From positions 5,083,094-5,147,093 of the forward strand of contig CM065302.1 of the NCBI GenBank assembly GCA_032871835.1: a DNA stretch of 64,000 nt, in the 5' to 3' direction. Source of the DNA: Dipteronia dyeriana (lineage: Eukaryota > Streptophyta > Magnoliopsida > Sapindales > Sapindaceae). Positions 53,601 through 63,836 of the stretch are shown here, piece by piece. A model generated the notes under the pieces. That model was not told where the DNA came from. It did no database searches and saw nothing but the letters and a program-made list of their open reading frames with translations. Within the stretch, counting starts at the first letter, position 1. Every line of letters starts with the position of its first letter. The translations under genes and the position numbers were made by a program.

Positions 53601-54302
53601 TTATCTTTCTTTGACAATCTTTAAGGAGTTTTCTTTGCTGGCAAGCTCTTCTTTCATTGCGTTCATCTGTTTGTTGCAATCTTTCATCTCCATCTCATAC
53701 TTAGGCACATCAACCATGTCTGACTTCAAGTAGTTAGTAGTGGAGGTATCCTTCTCCATAGTCTTCAATTTGGAGATAAGAATAGAGATATCTTCCATTT
53801 GCTCATCCATGATATCTTTGTATCGGTGAAGTTGAATTTGACATTTTTGTTTGCTATCTTCAAGGGTACGGATCTTTTCCTCCGAGAAAATCTTCCACAT
53901 TCTGAAAGTCTCATTCTCCTTGGAGAGCTCTTCATTTAGCTTCAAAACTTTGAGACGAGTCACTTGACACTTATTAATTGAGTTAATTTCTTCATCAAGG
54001 CATTTTCCTTGGTCACTTGTTTCCATACCAACCCTCTTCTATATATTAGAGTCAAGATTCAAGACCATGTTGCCTTCATCAAAGTCTTCCACATAAGATG
54101 CTCCATAGGCCGTGAAGTTAGGCATATTCTCTTCACCTTTGAAAGAGTCATCGTCACTCTTATTAGACAAGGTCTTCTTCTTTACCTCCTTTCCTTTTGA
54201 GTTCATGTTCTTGTGAGATTTTATGAATCTCCTAAATCTCTTCACCATGAGAGTCATCTTCTCATCAGAGTCGTATCTATCCCTTTCATCTTTAGAGGTC
54301 AC
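53601..54302 (-). pseudogene. Element E gag N-terminal region, copy 2
   Basis: Minus-strand reading: ERDRYDSDEKMTLMVKRFRR, NKSDDDSFKGEENMPNFTAY, a stop near 54040, then METSDQGKCLDEEINSIN and a long coiled coil (LKLNEELSKENETFRMWKIF, DEQMEDISILISKLKTMEKD). It duplicates 54478-55238 (copy 1) but, unlike copy 1, continues into the zinc-knuckle part. Copia-type gag by the MTL..RRFRRF capsid-end motif and coiled coil. Confidence 0.75.
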
Positions 54303-54420
54303 CGCAGCAATACCCGCTCTAAGTATTTAGGTGAAGTGAATGAATGAATGCAAATGCAATGCAACAAACAAATGCAAGACACACAAACAAGAACTCAGAT
54401 CACCTAATTACGTTAAGGAA

Positions 54421-54466
54421 CCCGCTCTGATACCAATTGAAAATGCCCTATGAAAGCTTGTGTCTG
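54421..54466 (-). repeat. Second (internal) PBS and LTR-end scrap of element E
   Basis: Plus-strand CCCGCTCTGATACCA (54421-54435) is TGGTATCAGAGCGGG on the minus strand, an initiator-Met-tRNA type PBS. It abuts TGAAAATGCCCTATGAAAGC (54438 on), the first 28 or so bases of the LTR. This marks the boundary of the gag duplication. Confidence 0.88.
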
Positions 54467-54477
54467 ATACCAAGCTC

Positions 54478-55238
54478 TTCTTTCATTGCCTTCCTCTGTT
54501 GGTGGAAATCTTTCATCTTCTTCTTATACTTGGACACATCAACCATGTTCGACTTCAATGAGCTAGTAGTGGAGGTATCCTTCTCCATAGTCTTCAATTT
54601 GGAGATAAGAATAGAGATATCTTCCATTTGCTCATCCATGATCTCTTTGTACCAGTGAAGTTGAATTTGATATTTTTCCTTGCTATCTTCAAGTGTACGG
54701 ATCTTTTCCTCCGAGGAAATCTTCCAAATTCTCAAAGTCTCATTCTCCTTTGAGAGCTCTTCATTTAGCTTCAAAACTTTGAGACGAGTCACTTTACACT
54801 CATTAATTGAGTCAATTTCCTCATCAGGGCATTTACCTTGGTCACTTGTTGCCACACCAACCATTTTCTATATATTAGAGTCAAGATTCAAGACCATGTT
54901 ACCTTCATCAAAGTCTTACACATAAGAAGCTCCATAGGCCGTGAAGTTAGGCACATGTTCTTCATCTTTGAAATAGACCACTTCACTCTGGTCTTCTTCT
55001 TTACCTCTTTTTATTTTGAGTTCATGTTCTTCTTGTGAGATTTTGTGAATCTCCTAAATCTCTCCACAATGAGAGTCATCGCCTCATCAGAGTCATATCT
55101 ATCCCTCTCATCTTTAGAGGTCACCACAGCAATACCCGCTCTAAGTGTTTCACTCTCACACATGGTGTTTAGGTGAAGTGAATGAATGAATGCAAATGTA
55201 ATGCAATAAACAAATGCAAACAAATGCAAGACACACAA
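54478..55238 (-). pseudogene. Element E gag N-terminal region, copy 1
   Basis: Minus-strand reading: MTLIVERFRRFTKSHKKNMN, a frameshift, EEHVPNFTAYGASYV, stops near 54916 and 54865, VGVATSDQGKCPDEEIDSIN and the coiled coil KLNEELSKENETLRIWKISS. It ends at about 54478 in the LTR scrap. Lies next to the true 5' LTR and PBS. About 85-90% identical to copy 2. Confidence 0.78.
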
Positions 55239-55272
55239 ACAAGAGCTCGGATCACCTAATTATGTTAAGGAA

Positions 55273-55287
55273 CCCACTTTGATACCA
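55273..55287 (-). promoter_or_regulatory. Element E primer-binding site next to the 5' LTR
   Basis: Minus-strand TGGTATCAAAGTGGG is 2 bp from the LTR end at 55290. The internal copy (TGGTATCAGAGCGGG) keeps the more canonical sequence. Confidence 0.82.
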
Positions 55288-55289
55288 AT

Positions 55290-57556
55290 TCAAAATGAAA
55301 TATGAAAGCGTGTGTCTAATAACCTAGAGGGGGTGAATAGGTTTTGATCAAGTCAATTACCAATTTTTCTTGATTAGTCAATATTAAAGATTCACCCAAC
55401 AAACAATCAAATATACAACATCAAGTGTAAAGGGCGAAAATATAAATAACACAAGATGTATACGTGGAAAACCCTCTAAATAGGAAAATACCACGAGATG
55501 TTAAGTGAGCCACACTCGATCGCAGAAATCCACTATATGATTAAAAAAATACACCCTCAAGTGATACTCGAACTCTCACTCTCGACAACCTCAGGTTATG
55601 GCCACTACCACTCACCACTCTTGGTTCAGTCCCTAGTGATATCCCCTGATCCACTACTCTTAGCGTGAGCACTTCCTACTCTACCCCTCAGGCCTTTTAA
55701 AGTGGATACCCGACCAATTGCTTGCCTACCAGACCAATTGCTTGCCAACCCACCCTTGGTTGCACTTGGTTGCAAGACTTCTCTTGCTTGTGCAACTTCA
55801 CGCCGAAGCTATAAGATTTTGACTCAATGAAGAGTATACGGTCTAAGTGTATATCAATAATATGTAAGACCAAACAAAAAATGCTCCACTAGATGTAGAT
55901 AATGCGATATAACATCCTAGTTATTAACAATGCCTATATGCCCAAATATAAGGACTCAATTAGATATAGATGAAATCTAACAACCTAACTGTCAAATTAG
56001 TCTTATCAACACAAGTTGTCACAACATATAATCAAGGGCAATATTTTTGCAATCAATAAATGCAATCAATGAGGCATAAACAATAATGTATAAACGCAAT
56101 GTATAGAGACTTAGCTAAAAGGGTAAAATCATCCTAAATGCTAACTATCACTAATCACTACTCTCAACCAACATCCAACAATACAAGCATGTGATAAATG
56201 CAAACAAACATAAGAACATTCATTTAATTAACAAATACATGTCATAACAATGAAAAGAGGCAATCTAGAACATGTAATAGTTACATAGTCAAGAAACATA
56301 TGAAGACCCATGCTTGGAAGATGAAGAATGATGCTATATATGCATGAATGGGAGTTTGGTTGAGTAAAAAGATGTTCTTAGAGCTCTCTCTCTCTTTAGA
56401 AGTCAATTTCTCTCTCTTGAGGATTTAATTTCAGAGCTCTATGTCTGATTTGGAAGTAGATGATATATAAGGTGTAAAAAAAAACGAGTTGCACAAGAAA
56501 AGACGTTTTTGCCCAAATCAGGTTTTTCGCTACATGTTTCGCACTATGGTCATGTGAAAAGTTATCAAGCGAAAATCACTATCAAGATTTTCGCTACATG
56601 TTTTGCACTAGGCTCAAGTGAACAGTCTAGCAAAATCCGCTCTCAACACTCCACCTTGAAATTCAAGCGGATCAAAACATGACCAAACAACTTCGAAACC
56701 TTTTGTATAATATCGTTGGAAAGGTATGGAAGTCTACTTTCTACTTTATACTTCAATTAACAAAATGTGATTTGGATGACTGTAGAAAAGGTTATGGTCA
56801 AATGAGTGACCAAAGGTCAGAAACAGACAACAACAGAGATGCGTTGTTTTTTATGGTCACTTTGGAGATTTCAAAACCAATCTAAACGGTCATAAAGTAT
56901 TACGAATAATATACCGTTGGAAAGGTATGGGTGTCTAGTTTGTACAAAAATTTTCAAACTCATTTTGAAGCATTATATAAAATGTTATGGTCACAAGACC
57001 ATACAAAGGTCATTTTTGAAAAACATTTAAATCATTGAAATCAACTCTTTTGAAACTATACACCTTACTCCATATAACAAAATCAAGAGAAGAATGAAAC
57101 CTACTCAAATGGTCACTCAACATGCTAGGACAAGCACACCATCGTGCAAGCATGGATGTTTCTAATCAAACAATGCAAAATGAATGAAACACACAACAAC
57201 CACACTTAAAAATAAGAATGACGTGCAAGTGTGATTTTGAGTAAGGATGCACATATAAGCAATAGGACACCAATGCATGTTGAAATAAATGCATGTAAGA
57301 GTGTTTGCAATATGTGAGATGATGCACACATGTAAGCAATAGATGACACAAATGCAAGAAGAATCAAATCATGCATGAAGTGTGTGTGCACTTAAACTCT
57401 TCGAGAGGCAAAGTCAAGTGAATATACCTTTTGCTCTTGAAATCATGAAGATTCTTGGAAGCTTGTCAATGAGGACCTAAGCTACCCATTGTAAAAGAAA
57501 CATCCTCAAATGTGGTTTGTCATAAAATAAGCCGATCTAAACCGGAGGTCTTTACA
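55290..57556 (-). repeat. Element E 5' LTR
   Basis: 2267 bp. On the minus strand it starts TGTAAAGACC and ends ATTTTGA (terminal CA mutated to GA). Collinear with the split 3' LTR. TTATATATCATC on the minus strand (about 56475-56457) is a TATA candidate. Confidence 0.9.
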
Positions 57557-57561
57557 GATTC

Positions 57562-57830
57562 AAAATACCTTATGATCTCCAATTGATCGGATCTCCTATA
57601 TGTGAGGATGTAATCTTTTGTTCTCTTCAAATACCTCATAACCCACTTGGCTGCTATACAATGATCCATCTCAGGTTTACCTAAATATCTGCCTAACATA
57701 CCAACAATGTTCCCAATATCCAGATGCATACACACATGAGCATACATTAGACTCCCTACAGCTGATGCAAGGGAACATTCTGCATTTCCTTAATTTTAAG
57801 GTTACTTTTAGGGCACTGATTGAGACTGAA
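57562..57830 (-). pseudogene. Element H Copia RT C-terminus
   Basis: Minus-strand reading: KEDKFSLNQCPKSNLKIKEM, a frameshift, SLMYAHVCMHLDIGNIVGML, GRYLGKPEMDHCIAAKWVMR, YLKRTKDYILTYRRSDQLEI, IRYFES. These are the standard Copia motifs between RT and RNase H. The next codons (YSDF...) are at 30779, on the other side of E. Upstream of about 57830 the Copia similarity ends and RRM-like sequence begins. Confidence 0.86.
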
Positions 57831-57902
57831 CTTGTCTTCCTTAACGACAAGGGTGTCACCTGGTTTGCTGTCCTGCATGCCAAACCTTTTGAGCACTGTC
57901 AC

Positions 57903-58325
57903 CTAGTTTGGTGTCCTGCATTTAAAAGTTATCTTAGCGAAAGATACCTTAGAACGGACATTCCCCATTTTGTCGGGATAAGCTAACATATTCTTCCTCA
58001 CCAGTTGCGCTTCAACCTGTAGCTTTTTCCTCTCATTCCAGTTAAGATCGACCACTTTAGATAGGATAGGCCATCCGTACACATGCATTCCATTATTGAG
58101 CCTTGCAACTATGCTTGCTTTCTCTTAGGTTGCCAAACGAATAAACCCATATCTGCTCCTCCTGAACTTAAGCTTTGGAGAGAGTTAAATATCTCTAACA
58201 AGACTAAATGCCCTGAAAATGCCCCATAAACCTTTAAGATCTACTACCGTATTCAGATTATCAATATAGATGGATACCAATTTTGTTCTGAAATCGCTCC
58301 AAGCTTCTAGAGACCTGAAACGCCT
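57903..58325 (-). pseudogene. RRM-domain protein fragment
   Basis: Minus-strand translation reads KLVSIYIDNLNTVVDLKGLW, GIFRAFSLVRDI, a stop, LSPKLKFRRSRYGFIRLAT, a stop, then ASIVARLNNGMHVYGWPILS and KVVDLNWNERKKLQ. IYIDNL fits RNP2 and RYGFIRL fits RNP1 of an RNA recognition motif, with correct spacing and the trailing N-G-x-x-(V)-(Y)-G. Two stops show that it is dead. It could be from a host RNA-binding protein or from a plant LINE ORF1, some of which contain RRMs. It sits directly against Copia RT. Confidence 0.68.
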
Positions 58326-58339
58326 TACATGAAATACTG

Positions 58340-58520
58340 TATACATGAGATATTTTATGTCCAACATGACATACATGAGATATTTTATTCCCAACATGAC
58401 ATACATGTGATATTTCAAGCCAAACATGATATACATGGCATACTTCATGTTTACATTAAATACTACATGCATGGGATATTTCATGCCCAATATGATATAC
58501 ATAGGATATTTCATACCCCA
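58340..58520. repeat. 30-bp minisatellite
   Basis: About six diverged units of the form TACATGAGATATTTTATGCCCAACATGACA. The periodicity of about 30-33 bp is in phase with codons, producing repetitive ORFs on both strands that I do not consider genes. Confidence 0.85.
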
Positions 58521-58640
58521 ACAGGAACTATAAAAAGCTTTAATTTAGCAATCAATTACAATGGTCGTTGAGACACTTTAGATACGTGGATAGGAACTTA
58601 TTCGGGAGTGAGTAGAAAACAATTTGTCATACAATGAGTT

Positions 58641-58800
58641 GAGAAAGAATATGTTAGTTCTTGCATTGTACATCCACCTAAAAGGAGAAGACCATTGGGC
58701 ATGCCAGAATAATTTAGGATACATTCTTCCTCGGAAATGCCTCTTTTAAAGGTATGTACCAATTATGGAGGATCTGGACCAATTATGCTTAGACATAATA
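58641..58800 (+). pseudogene. MULE (MuDR-type) transposase C-terminal remnant
   Basis: Plus-strand frame reads CIVHPPKRRRPLGMPE, a TAA, FRIHSSSEMPLLK, then VCTNYGGSGPIML. The PPK.RRP.G.P motif followed by a C-T-N-(C)-G-G-S-G-(H-N) zinc knuckle is the typical C-terminus of plant Mutator-like transposases. Here the second Cys is Tyr and His-Asn is Pro-Ile. Only this fragment is seen. Confidence 0.5.
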
Positions 58801-59633
58801 TTCATACATGCTCAAACGTGGAAACCATGACCTACCATAACGTTACAACTTTTAACGAGTGTTGGTTGTTAACTGTTGAAACTTTCATTTTATGTTAGTC
58901 GTTGAATGTTATTTACAATCTTAGTTTTTGTTGATCGTTTAAACAATTTGGAATGTTAATAAGCTTTCCTCTATTTATAGATACTTTATTATTTGATTCT
59001 AAAGATTGGTTAATTACTTTGGCCTAAAAACAGATGCATGGCAGAAATTTTAGTAGACTTTCCTCTGTTTGTTAATATTACCAAAAAATTTGATTACTTG
59101 CATTAATCACAATATCATATCTCAGGAAGACAACACAACATTGTATTATAAAACTATTAGCATAACAGCAAACTTGAGTGTCTTACTTAGCATCATTCTA
59201 CCCATTATAGAGTCTCGATTAATTAGTTCTAATTAGAAATAATATTTTTAATGTCTAGACAACATCTATCTAATGTCATTAGCATAGCAGCAAAGCTTAA
59301 AAAAACCATTATACAATTTCTCTCCTAATGTCCTTCATATCATACAATGTGAAGTCCATTTGGTAAGATTTATCTTGAACAATATTTTCTATGTACTTCA
59401 TGATGAATAAACAGCAACTCCTCCTACATTTACCAATAATAATTGTCAATGTCAAAAAGTGGAAATAGTAATAAGAATTTAAAAAAAAAACATGTTAAAC
59501 AGATTCAATTGATAATAACCAAGTTTAAAAAAAACCTGTTGTTGAGTCGTTTTTCGTATCAGATTTGCCTATTGTTTTTCGTTGAGTCGTTTTATTAAAC
59601 ACCTTGAGTGTCTTACTTTTAAAAGGTTGTTCA
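58801..59633. other. AT-rich intergenic sequence
   Basis: No gene, RNA or repeat recognised apart from short direct repeats such as TTGAGTGTCTTACTT at about 59174 and 59604. Confidence 0.5.
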
Positions 59634-59828
59634 ATGGCCACTCTAAGCTTGGACAATCCTTTAAGAACCAGAAACTCAACTCTTCATCATCACAAACTCA
59701 TCTTCAAAACATGTTCATTCACAAGACCAATTAAAATATCATTCAATTTCTCAACAAAAACCAAACCAAAACTCCACCATTTTTTACCAATAAAAAATAG
59801 AAAATTTAATGAAGAAAATGAAAATTAA
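59634..59828 (+). CDS. Possible first exon of a chloroplast-targeted protein, truncated
   Basis: ATG at 59634 opens a 64-codon frame beginning MATLSLDNPLRTRNSTLHHH, followed by a Ser/Thr/Lys-rich stretch without acidic residues until the last few positions (KISFNFSTKTKP). This composition, with Ala as residue 2, resembles a chloroplast transit peptide. It then runs into AT-rich noncoding DNA and stops at 59826. No continuing exon was recognised. It could equally be a chance ORF; not identified. Confidence 0.3.
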   Translation: MATLSLDNPLRTRNSTLHHHKLIFKTCSFTRPIKISFNFSTKTKPKLHHFLPIKNRKFNEENEN

Positions 59829-60796
59829 ATAAACAAAAATTTAAAAAAATTTAAAAGACCAATTGTTGGGAGATCTAGGAACTCATATCTCTCAATATTT
59901 TTTAAATTTTATAAAAAACAATTATTGATGAAAATCAAAAATAAATAAATAATATTTTTTTGGAAGATCTGGGCCAATTCTTCTTTCGTAGGAGAAAAAA
60001 AACAGTAAAAATCATGAAAGGAACAAAATTAATAAATGTAAACGAATCAATATAATACAAGGAAAAAAAACAGTTGTAGGAAAAAAAAGAACAAAACGGA
60101 AAGTAAAAATCAATTTTTTTTCTGAGCAAAGAATTAAAGAAATCAAAGCAAAAAAAACTTCAAGAACCAACCTTTAAAACTCAGATACTGGGAAAATTAT
60201 TCATTTTCTCCATAAAACTAACAGTTGTAGTCTGGTCTTTAAACTTCTCTCACTTTCACAAACCTGTCAATATCTCTTAAATCTTATAAAATATAAACAC
60301 ATATTAATATAATATCAAGAAATTAATAACTGAAAAACCATTAAAAACCAACCCCATATAGAAAAAAGAAGAAGGTATAAACAGATCAATAACCAAACTA
60401 AAAACAAAAGGCCAGTTAATCAAAGACAAAAGAGAATTTAATTTCAAAGACCAATCAACATAAAATGTTAATAGTGAATAAAGAAGAAATAGAAAATAAT
60501 AAAAAACAAAAAGACAAATAGTGGGTACAAGACTCAAGAACAAAACCAACCGATTGCAACGAAAAAAGTGAAGATAGAAACTCGTATGGTTTATAAATCT
60601 CAGTTTCTACCGTCAGTTCCAAGAAAGTTTTCACCAACAGTAACAAAGAAAAGAAGTAAAATAGCAAATACATACATGCATAAGTAGAAGCGGTGGCGGA
60701 AGAGATGACGACGGTTGACGGCTCTACAACGATGAACCGTAGTCGGCGGAAGCAAAATGAGACATTGAGAGAGTGAGTGAGGTCAGACACCTTTTA
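59829..60796. other. A-rich intergenic sequence with weak minus-strand ORFs
   Basis: Very A-rich on the plus strand. The minus strand has a CT-rich, GC-richer patch (about 60690-60790, with CTCACTCTCTCAATG). ORFs of 81 and 111 codons show no recognisable domain. I see nothing definite. Confidence 0.35.
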
Positions 60797-60811
60797 GGAT
60801 TTAGGGTTAAG
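60797..60811 (-). promoter_or_regulatory. Telo-box-like element upstream of a CT-rich leader
   Basis: Minus strand TTAACCCTAAATCC is close to the plant telo-box AAACCCTAA and is followed by a CT-rich 5' UTR-like stretch. Together they look like the 5' end of a minus-strand plant gene, but no convincing coding region follows. Confidence 0.3.
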
Positions 60812-60970
60812 TTTAAATGTTAAAAAAAAAAAGTAAATATATTTAGTAAAAAAGTATACAAAGGTATTTTAAACAATGTAATTTATACTTGGTTAAAAAC
60901 AATAACTTAAATATTTTTGATTAAAAACAATAATCCATTATGTAGTTAGGTTATTTTTTATAATTTTTAC

Positions 60971-61014
<44 letters not shown>
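60971..61014. repeat. (TGA)n microsatellite
   Basis: Fourteen uninterrupted trinucleotide units. Confidence 0.97.
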
Positions 61015-61124
61015 TGAGTACCACAAATTCACAAAATCATAAAAATAAAGCTAAAAAATTGTATTAAGGGCTTCCTACTTGATAAATGATGCACCGAGCT
61101 ATCAAGTACATCACAAGTTAACAC

Positions 61125-61492
61125 TTAGGGGTCGTTTGTCTTTTTGTCTGAATAGTGAACAGCCTTGAATTTTTTTAATGACTGAATAGTGATTGAAATC
61201 TGAACCTGAATGACATGTTTGTTTGTTTTTTCCCACATCTGAATGTATTATCAACACGTTTATTTTTTAAAAGTAAAATTGTGTGAATATAAGTAATTTT
61301 ACATTTATGTCTATATTAAACAGTTATACACATAATATGGAATAAAAACAATTCGAAAATAATAATTATATATGAACACATATGATCATGATCTTCTTTT
61401 TTTATTACAAACAAACTTTATTTTTCTAAGAAAAGAAAAGATTTTTTTTTTCAAAAAATAAAAAGGACATCAGAAAAACTCGTATAAAACAG

Positions 61493-61548
<56 letters not shown>

Positions 61549-61902
61549 CTATAATATCATAATAAAGTATCGATATTAAACATCAATATGAACAGTGATT
61601 ATGATTCTTTTTTTATTTTTAAAGTTATTTAAAATAAGCAATATATTAAAATAAATATTTTTATACCATATGAAATTTTGATGAAATTAGGAATATGTTA
61701 TATATGGAGGGATAGTATCGGAAGAAAAGATTTTAGATTGCATTTAATGCAATCTAGTGATTTGTAATTAAGTTAAAAGTCAGAATTTCTTATTTTGTAG
61801 GATTTTTAAGTTGTTTGACCATTTAAAAAAACAAATAAAATAACTTAATAATTATGATTCAGACCCATTAAGTTTTAAGTGGAAAAAATAAACGATCCCT
61901 TA
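61125..61902. mobile_element. Tourist-like (PIF/Harbinger) MITE
   Basis: Left end TTA|GGGGTCGTTTGTCTTTTTG and right end (reverse complement) TAA|GGGATCGTTTATTTTTTCC give a roughly 19-bp inverted repeat flanked by TTA on both sides, the 3-bp duplication of PIF/Harbinger elements. Sub-terminal TCTGAA repeats (GTCTGAATAG, TGACTGAATAG, GGGTCTGAATC) are common in this MITE class. Internal (AT)n at 61498-61542. No transposase. Confidence 0.7.
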
Positions 61903-62810
61903 ATCAACTTATGAAATGTCGGCACTCATGGGTCAACTCAGCAATTTACCAAGATGAGTCACAACGCAGTTATTGATATATTTTAACAAGATAATCAATT
62001 TTTTTTAAAAAAAATCATTACTTATTTTGTTCACCGGAGAAATTCTTTAAAATTGATTCACACCAGTAGACACTCAACTACTCAAGAATTATCCAAACTA
62101 CAAAACAACTAAATCTATTTATCCCATTTTTATAAAAGAATTATTTATTTTTCTTAAAAATATATAAATTATTCAAAATCAATAATCCGTTATATATGAT
62201 ACCCAAATCAAATCCTAACAATTAATTTAGTTCATCTTCATATACCAACTTTCCTTATTAACCTAAAACCAGATCCAAAATTAATATTAACAATAAATAG
62301 ATCTTGAAGGAGATGATAATTTTCAAGGCCATTTAACTTCGGTGAAATTGTCATCCCTTAAAAACTGTATATATATTTCTTTTGTATGTATATTTATAGA
62401 TATTTTTTAATTTATAGATAAATTTTACTTAATGTTAAAATTACACTTCCTTTAATTTTATCGTATTGTATTTTTATAATATACTCATCTAAACTTATTT
62501 TATTATCTAACTAATTTAATTTATTTATTTCTTTTTATTCAAATAAATAATTTCTAAGAACAAACATAGCTCTATGACTAAAAGTGTGAATATAATTTTC
62601 TAACTTTGATTAACAATTTGACTTCAACTAAGATTACCTAATAATTTTCTAATTTTCTCAATCAAACATATATAAATAAAACATTTAAATATATATATAT
62701 CTTGAAACAAAAAACACTTGTTGCATGTACCATTCTTGAGTATTAAAGTCAAAATTGGTGGAATCGTTTGATATCTTCCTAATAATTCTAAAGTTGAAAA
62801 GTTTTAAAAT
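61903..62810. other. AT-rich intergenic sequence
   Basis: No gene recognised. A small imperfect hairpin (GATGATAATTTTCAAGG / CGGTGAAATTGTCATCCC) lies at about 62312-62357. Confidence 0.5.
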
Positions 62811-63836
62811 GAGTAATGCTAAACGTTTTAAATTTTTTTCCTAAATGATGTGGCGTGTGAAATATCAATATCTAGGGATGGACCCAACTTAAAGCTAGGT
62901 GAGACCCGTGCCTTATCTCAATTTTTTTAATAAAAAAAATGATTTTGTTTATATATATTATAACATTTATCAAAACATATTGATTTATATCACAGCTGGT
63001 ATTGTTTATTTTTATTTTTCTATTGAAGATTAGGGGTTCTACTCCCACCAATTACATTTTTCAAGAAAGTTAAATATCGTTTTTCATTAATTCAATTTTA
63101 TCATATAATTTTAATATTTATTTTTTATACTGTTTTTCTTTAATTCAATTTTATCGTAAAATTTTAATATTTATTTATTATGCATTTTTGTGTCTACTTA
63201 ATTTTATTTTATTTTTATTAAATTATATATTATAATTTTAAACTTTTATTATTTCTAATAGTTTAGTGTGATATACCTAACACATTCAATCAATAAACCC
63301 TAAAAATTAAAAAAACAATGTTTAGCAAAATTTATTAATCAATTATTTTTGTATAAATTTAAAGTTAATTCATTATAAATACAAAAGAAAAATCTTATTA
63401 TAAACTTAGAATGTAATTTATTATTTTAAAAATAAATATTGTAATTTTTAATTGTTTATGTTGTTTTTCTTGTTAATTTTTTTAATATTCTGTTTCTTTT
63501 TTTTAATGGTAGATTATTTAGTTCATGTTAAATAAATGTTCAATTTGTTTTATTTTATCTAAACTTTATTATAACTTTAATTTTCGTTATATAAAAAAAA
63601 TAGTTAAAAAAAACTCATTTTACTATTACCTTAATTTTTCTTATATATATATATATATATATAATTGTTATTTTATTCAAGTGTCTCACCTTATTAAAAT
63701 TTATAGATCCACCGCTGTCAACATCACATCAGTTACAATATAATCTCATGATTTATAAGATAGTGACACTTCATGTGTCATATAATTTAGGATAGAATTT
63801 GGAAGAAAAAAAAAGTTGAAACATCGAGCATTACTC
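62811..63836. mobile_element. Outer MITE with GAGTAATGCT inverted ends
   Basis: GAGTAATGCTAAACGTTT at the left and, on the complement of the right end, GAGTAATGCTCGATGTTT form the terminal inverted repeat. Next to them lie T-rich tracts and CCTAAAT(G/T)AT(G/A)T sequences. Without the inner element the length is about 173 bp. Superfamily uncertain; no target duplication was clear. Confidence 0.65.
62873..63717. mobile_element. Inner hAT-type MITE
   Basis: Ends are TAGGGATGGACC (left) and CAGCGGTGGATC (complement of the right end), followed inward by GGTGAGAC on both sides. Flanks TCAATATC (62865-62872) and TCAACATC (63718-63725) are an 8-bp duplication with one mismatch, as expected for hAT. 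AT-rich interior without coding capacity; includes (AT)n at about 63641-63662. Confidence 0.75.

Larger units (their letters stand above)
30780..57556 (-). mobile_element. Element E: gag-only Copia-like LTR element hosting F and G
   Basis: Plus-strand ends are TGAAAATGCCC (30780) and GGTCTTTACA (57556). The 5' LTR is 55290-57556; the 3' LTR is 30780-31461 plus 44557-46117, split by F. Inside are PBS, gag with a zinc knuckle, noncoding DNA and a PPT, but no RT, RNase H or integrase. Flanks GAGTA and GATTC may be a degraded duplication (3/5). E lies in the pol of H, whose reading continues on both sides. PBS TGGTATCAGAGC-type and gag point to Ty1/Copia; it is a non-autonomous derivative. Confidence 0.8.

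Noticed and set aside
58185..58571. Repetitive ORFs on both strands (MKYPMYI-type repeats)
   Set aside because: Produced by the in-phase minisatellite; no similarity to a known repeat protein seen.
60455..60790. 111-codon minus-strand ORF with hydrophobic stretches
   Set aside because: Hydrophobicity follows from A/T-rich codons; no conserved domain, and the leader-like sequence lies inside the ORF.
63525..63743. 72-codon ORF near the right edge
   Set aside because: Lies inside the AT-rich interior of the hAT-type MITE and has no motif.
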